Shown here: positions 60,296-64,000 of the stretch, piece by piece
Layout: the number at the start of each line of letters is the position of its first letter
How positions within the stretch are numbered: the first letter of the stretch is position 1
Assembly: GCA_041552055.1 (NCBI GenBank)
Contig: JBFELO010000009.1
Span: forward strand, 1-64,000
Source of the DNA: JBFELO01 sp041552055
GTDB taxonomy: Bacteria; Acidobacteriota; Thermoanaerobaculia; Thermoanaerobaculales; Sulfomarinibacteraceae
DNA length: 64,000 nt
Direction: 5' to 3'
Translations under genes and position numbers: made by a program
The notes under the pieces: model-generated
The model's input: only the letters and a program-made list of their open reading frames with translations
What the model was told of the DNA's origin: nothing
Database searches by the model: none

Positions 60296-61282
60296 CTACA
60301 CCAAGTCTGCATCAGCCATGGTCAGGTACGCTCGAGCCGCGACCGAGCCCAACTCGAGGTCTGGGTGGAACGACCTCCCCCCGAACGCCAGTCCGGCTGG
60401 ATCGGAAGCGGACTCGAACCCGCAGGCCTCCAGGTGAGCCCTGCCCTCGGCGTCTCCGCTCAACCACATCTCCTCGAGCTCGGCTCCGGTCTGCGCAGCG
60501 AGCCGCGCCGACAGGTGGAGCAGCAGATCCATGGCCCCGGGATGGCCGTGATCCCACACCAGATCCACCCACCGGCACCGCAGCTGGTCAGTCCGAAACG
60601 CAACGAACGCCACCGGTCGATTGGAGAGCCTGCGGAACACCAGGAACCTGTGGTACCGAATCGACGGATGACCCGCCAGGCGACGCAATGCCCAGGCTGC
60701 ATCGCGCACGACCGCCACCGGATAGTCCACCGACGCACGCGACCACAGCTCGTCCAGTCGCGGTTCCCAGTCGCGTGCCGGCTCGGCGCGGTACGAGAGC
60801 CGCCTGTGTGCGGCAGTACCCGCGACCCGCCTCGACAGGTACGCGACAGGCTCGAACCCCATCTCGTCGTACCCCAGCTGCAGGGATCCCTGGCGACGGT
60901 GGCGAGGTCCCGGGAATCCGTACAGGAAGGGGTGGCGACCCGAGCGGCCGATGCGATCAAAGAACTCCTCGGCGGTCGCCACCATCGCGCCGCGTCGCGC
61001 GACGCCCGTTCGCGCCGAACGAGTGGCGAACACATCCACGATCTGGCCTCCTCCCCACACCTCCCCGTCGATCTGGAATCGCGTGGGTAGTGCGGCATAG
61101 TGGGCCACCAGCTCCTCCTCCCGCTCCGCCACGACGATCAGCCGGCCATCTGGATCGGGCGGGAATTTCCACGCCCACGCCGCCATCGGCCGCTGACATC
61201 CGAATGCCCGGTTGAATCCTTCGTTGATCGCGATTTCGTCGCCCGGCCGATAGCCGCGGATGGTGAGCTGGTTTTCGGTCAT
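60296..61282 (-). CDS. GNAT-family N-acetyltransferase-like protein
   Basis: A 328-residue protein with two GNAT-like halves. The first (IRGYRPGDEIAINEGFNRAF to about residue 140) includes GQIVDVFATRSARTGVARRGAMV, resembling the acetyl-CoA pyrophosphate loop. The second (about 200-300) ends with LEACGFESASDPAGLAF. Such two-domain GNAT proteins occur in polysaccharide gene clusters, where they acylate a sugar amine, but the substrate is not known. ATG 61282 overlaps the stop of the GT2 gene upstream (ATGA). Confidence 0.78.
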   Translation of the reverse strand: MTENQLTIRGYRPGDEIAINEGFNRAFGCQRPMAAWAWKFPPDPDGRLIVVAEREEELVAHYAALPTRFQIDGEVWGGGQIVDVFATRSARTGVARRGAMVATAEEFFDRIGRSGRHPFLYGFPGPRHRRQGSLQLGYDEMGFEPVAYLSRRVAGTAAHRRLSYRAEPARDWEPRLDELWSRASVDYPVAVVRDAAWALRRLAGHPSIRYHRFLVFRRLSNRPVAFVAFRTDQLRCRWVDLVWDHGHPGAMDLLLHLSARLAAQTGAELEEMWLSGDAEGRAHLEACGFESASDPAGLAFGGRSFHPDLELGSVAARAYLTMADADLV

Positions 61283-62331
61283 GGGCGGTCCCACCTCCAG
61301 CTCCCGACCGCCCGCCATCGCCCGGCGCGACGGGCGGCGGCGAGGGCGAACCATCGGCCGCGGCCAGCCAGATCCGAAACGCAGTCCGGCATTGCATTTC
61401 GCCGGACCGCTCCGCCGGAAGGGAGCAGATGTGGATGCGGGGACAACAACCACAGGTCAGCGGCGGTCTCGGCTACCTCCTCCGGGCCCAAGACGTTCTT
61501 CGCCGACGGACCCGCACCCTGCCGGCCGGCCGCGCAGAATCCGAGCAGCCGCCGCCACAGCACGCCGTAGTTGCGGCCAAAGAACAGCTGGCGCGACGCT
61601 TCCTCGACGGCGCCGCGGTCGCTCCTGCGGGCAGTGGCGTGACCCCACCGGTGGACGACTCCCGCGTCGGCCACCAGCGCCAGCCGCGCACCGTTGTGGC
61701 GCGCCCGCCACAGCCACTCGGTCTCTTCGTAGTAGAGGAAGTAGCCCTCGTTGAACCGACCGAACCTCTCGAGCGCGGTCCGCGGCGCGACCAGCAACGC
61801 TCCCCTCAGGCTCGGCACCTCGACGGTCTCGGTCGCCGTCCACACCCGCCAGGTCTCCTCGAGCCATCCTTCGAGCCCCGTGTACCACGCCCACGGCCAA
61901 CGGCGACGCAGCGCGCGCCACAGCTCGGCACGCGGCGCCGGATCCTCGGCGGCCGGCAGCAGGAAACTTCCATCCGGATCCCAAAAGAACTGGGGCCCGA
62001 CCACGTCGAATCCGGCGTCCAGGGCCCCCAGCATAGGGTCGAGGCTGTCGTCCAAGAAGACAAGGTCCGGATTGGCGAGCACGAACACGTCGCCGGTGGC
62101 AGCCTCGATGCCGACGTTGAGCCCGGCCGCATAGCCCCGGTTGGGCCTGACGATCAATCGATCGACCGCGAGCTCCGCCATCCTCTCGACCTCGTCGGCA
62201 TCGTCGGATTGCTCCACCACCACCACCTCGACGTCGACCCCTGCCTGTCGGGCAACCCGACGAAAGCTGGTCACGCACCGCGGCATGACCGATGAGGAGT
62301 GGTGGCACACCAGGATCAGGGAGACCTTCAC
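61279..62331 (-). CDS. Glycosyltransferase family 2
   Basis: A 350-residue GT-A enzyme with the GT2 start VSLILVCHHSSS, the RPNRGYAAGLNVGIEAATGD donor-binding segment and the metal-binding VLANPDLVFLDD motif (DxD replaced by N-P-D). ARGALL-type acceptor segment SLRGALLVAPRTAL and EGYFLYYEETEWLWRA follow, as in rhamnosyltransferase-like members. It probably adds one sugar to a lipid-linked oligosaccharide. GTG 62331 overlaps the upstream GT4 stop (GTGA); the stop overlaps the GNAT gene. Confidence 0.9.
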   Translation of the reverse strand: MKVSLILVCHHSSSVMPRCVTSFRRVARQAGVDVEVVVVEQSDDADEVERMAELAVDRLIVRPNRGYAAGLNVGIEAATGDVFVLANPDLVFLDDSLDPMLGALDAGFDVVGPQFFWDPDGSFLLPAAEDPAPRAELWRALRRRWPWAWYTGLEGWLEETWRVWTATETVEVPSLRGALLVAPRTALERFGRFNEGYFLYYEETEWLWRARHNGARLALVADAGVVHRWGHATARRSDRGAVEEASRQLFFGRNYGVLWRRLLGFCAAGRQGAGPSAKNVLGPEEVAETAADLWLLSPHPHLLPSGGAVRRNAMPDCVSDLAGRGRWFALAAARRAGRWRAVGSWRWDRP

Positions 62332-63362
62332 GGCGGGGGCTCCACATCGGCGGCCATCCCCCACCGCAGCGCCGCGTCCAGCTCCCGAACCACCCGTCGC
62401 TCGGAGAATCGCCGTGCGGCACGCAGCCCCGCACGCCGCATCCGTCGCCACCTCGTCCGGTCCGTCAGCACCTGCCGCGCCGCCTCGGCAAAACCGCGCG
62501 CGTCGTGCGGCGGTACGAGGTCCGCGGCGCTCGACGCAAACCCCTCGAAGGCGGCGATCCGTGATGCCACGACCGGCACGCCGCACGCCATCGCCTCGAG
62601 AACGGGCATCCCGAATCCCTCCTGATCCCACGAGGGTGCCAGGAGTAGATCGCACGCGGCCACCGTGCGGGCCACCTCGGCAGGGCTGAGGTGGCAGTGG
62701 TACTCGTCGGGCTCAGACACCTCACGTTCGGGGTCGGCCAGCGGCCACTGGGAGATCCGCACGAGCCGCAGATCGAAACCCTCGGCGCGCAGCATCGTCA
62801 CCGCCTCGAGAGCCGTCGCGACGCCCTTCCAGTCGATCTCGAACGGGTGCAACACCAGCACCCGAGGAGGGCGATTCGGTGCGAGGCGCCACCGGTGACG
62901 CCAGATCGGCTCGAGCGCCGGCGGCACGAGCCGAACCGGCCGCCCGAACCGGGTCCGCACCAGATCGGCGAGATGGGGGGACAGAGCGAATGCGGGCAGC
63001 GGAAGCGAGTACGCCTCGAGGATCTGCCGGTGCTCGCTCCGGTTGTGGGTGTAGCTCGCCTCGAAACCCTGGCAGTAGTGGACCGCGCGCCCCTCGGGCA
63101 GCGACGCCGCGGGCCTGATGGTCGTCCAGTAGGTGGCGATGTTGAGATCCGCTGCCGGGACGGTCTCGGCGTTGAATTCGGGAACGGTGAGAAAGGGCGC
63201 CTCGACCCCGTACCAGTCCGGCCGGAGTCCTCGGCTGATCACTCGGACATCGAGGCCGCGCCTGTGCAGCAGATTGGCGTGGTGGAGCTGAATCTTGACA
63301 CCACCAAACAGGGCGGTGTCCTCCAGCAGGTAGTTGACGCGCAGCGATCCGACCTCGCTCAC
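62328..63362 (-). CDS. Glycosyltransferase family 4 / GT-B
   Basis: A 344-residue GT-B enzyme. N-terminal VNYLLEDTALFGGVKIQLHHANLL is the acceptor domain start; AVHYCQGFEASYTHN is mid-domain. The C-terminal domain carries LAPSWDQEGFGMPVLEAMACGVPVVAS, the GT4-family E(x7)E nucleotide-sugar motif. Donor and acceptor sugars are unknown. GTG 63362 overlaps the Wzt-like gene by 4 nt. Confidence 0.92.
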   Translation of the reverse strand: MSEVGSLRVNYLLEDTALFGGVKIQLHHANLLHRRGLDVRVISRGLRPDWYGVEAPFLTVPEFNAETVPAADLNIATYWTTIRPAASLPEGRAVHYCQGFEASYTHNRSEHRQILEAYSLPLPAFALSPHLADLVRTRFGRPVRLVPPALEPIWRHRWRLAPNRPPRVLVLHPFEIDWKGVATALEAVTMLRAEGFDLRLVRISQWPLADPEREVSEPDEYHCHLSPAEVARTVAACDLLLAPSWDQEGFGMPVLEAMACGVPVVASRIAAFEGFASSAADLVPPHDARGFAEAARQVLTDRTRWRRMRRAGLRAARRFSERRVVRELDAALRWGMAADVEPPP

Positions 63363-64000
63363 CGCCACTCCCAGCGGTGCGCTACCTCCAGCAGCGACGG
63401 CGTCCAACTCGGCGCAGCCACGCGGACAGCGTTGGTGGCGACAGCCTGGTCATGAACGTGGAGACCGGTGTCGTCGAGCAGGAACGCCGAAAGGTGAAAC
63501 GTGCCGCCGGCAACCGGCAGCGCGGGCACGAGAAGGCGCACGCGGTAGTGCTCGTGCCCGACCAGCGGATGGCAGCCGTCCCACGTGGTCGACACCCCAA
63601 GCACGCAGCGGCCGTCGAGGGTGTCGAGCGCCACGCCGACGTGGTACCGCTCATCCGGGCGCGAGGTTGCCACCTCGATCTCCACCTCGAGCGATCCCCC
63701 GGGCTCGAGCTCCAAAGGACCATCGTTGTGCCGTCCCGGCAGGTGAATCGCGGTCACGCGTCCGACCTTGGCCGACTGGGCACGCGCCACCGACCGGTCA
63801 CCGGTCTCGACCCTCCGCTTGTCACGGCTCTGTAGAAATGCCTCGTACGCCTGGACTACCTCCTGGGCCGGACCGATCCGCTCCACTCGACCGTGCGCCA
63901 GCCACAGGGCGCGTTCGCAGAACATGGTCACGTAGTACATCGAGTGCGAGCAAAACAGGATCGTCGTGCCGCGCTCGTGGATCTGTCGGATCCTGTCGAC
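63359..64000 (-). CDS. Wzt-like polysaccharide ABC transporter ATPase (partial)
   Basis: The gene runs off the window: only the C-terminal part, 213 residues, is seen. The last ATPase motifs remain (VDRIRQIHERGTTILFCSHSMYYV, H-loop His included), followed by the FCERALWLAHGRVERIGP linker and a beta-rich C-terminal domain (about 90-210) of the Wzt_C type that recognises the finished O-antigen-like chain. The presence of a carbohydrate-binding tail implies export of a polymer completed in the cytoplasm. Walker A and the permease gene lie outside the window. Confidence 0.92.
   Translation of the reverse strand, partial: VDRIRQIHERGTTILFCSHSMYYVTMFCERALWLAHGRVERIGPAQEVVQAYEAFLQSRDKRRVETGDRSVARAQSAKVGRVTAIHLPGRHNDGPLELEPGGSLEVEIEVATSRPDERYHVGVALDTLDGRCVLGVSTTWDGCHPLVGHEHYRVRLLVPALPVAGGTFHLSAFLLDDTGLHVHDQAVATNAVRVAAPSWTPSLLEVAHRWEWR

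Overview
The window is a 64 kb stretch of GC-rich bacterial chromosome with densely packed genes, many joined by 4-nt ATGA/GTGA overlaps and many starting with GTG or TTG. The gene content points to a Gram-negative-type cell: a LolCDE/MacB-like exporter with an AttH-type partner, a System I (Ccm) cytochrome c maturation cluster, a Wzt-type polysaccharide exporter and a VanZ-like protein. The mix of an S74-chaperone surface protein, a DUF4097 protein, an alkyl-DHAP-synthase-like flavoprotein and dense intergenic repeats suggests an acidobacterium-like organism (for example Thermoanaerobaculia). That placement is inference; no rRNA or tRNA gene is visible to test it. Most stops are TGA, so the code is standard.

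Layout. 0-8.7 kb: a coupled HEAT-like/HD-domain pair, an MBL-fold hydrolase, a purine nucleoside phosphorylase and a complete smc. 8.7-10.5 kb: a secreted protein with an S74 self-chaperone domain. 10.6-18.2 kb: a complete histidine operon with a His-rich leader peptide, an attenuator-type terminator, and hisG, hisC fused to a HAD phosphatase, hisB, a small Val-Pro-repeat reading frame, hisH, hisF, a hisA-hisI-hisE triple fusion and hisD. Seven enzyme genes appear to cover all ten pathway activities. 18.3-25.6 kb: AttH/FtsX/LolD exporter, lipoate ligase, AmpG-like permease and a Doc-type toxin-antitoxin pair. 25.7-31.1 kb: ccmABCDEF. 31.2-40.2 kb: a fatty-acid-hydroxylase-like gene broken by one in-frame TGA, a FabH-like synthase, RNase E/G, a GcvR-like ACT protein, an ECF sigma/anti-sigma/DUF4097 group, apaG, a cytidylate-kinase-like gene and miaA.

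40.2-57.3 kb: an ATP-grasp-like protein of unknown role coupled to miaA, ferredoxin-NADP reductase, a TauE/SafE permease, an FGGY kinase, VanZ-like and metallophosphoesterase genes, a fused FAD/Fe-S oxidoreductase, a TatD-associated-type radical SAM protein, an aminotransferase, and an alkyl-DHAP-synthase-like flavoprotein next to glpD. 57.9-64 kb: a chain of polysaccharide genes (YfhO-like, GNAT, GT2, GT4, Wzt), the last cut by the window end.

The most unusual non-coding feature is a set of intergenic repeats. One is a GTNYCC hexamer family at five loci, often as facing arms that can form long hairpins, with one copy inside the his operon where it is kept as an open, translationally coupled reading frame. 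A second is a CTTCGT/CATCGT trinucleotide-like family. The third is a mosaic of palindromic modules filling the gaps at 47.3, 52.1-52.5, 53.8-54.0 and 57.3-57.9 kb. No CRISPR array, insertion sequence, prophage, rRNA or tRNA was recognised.
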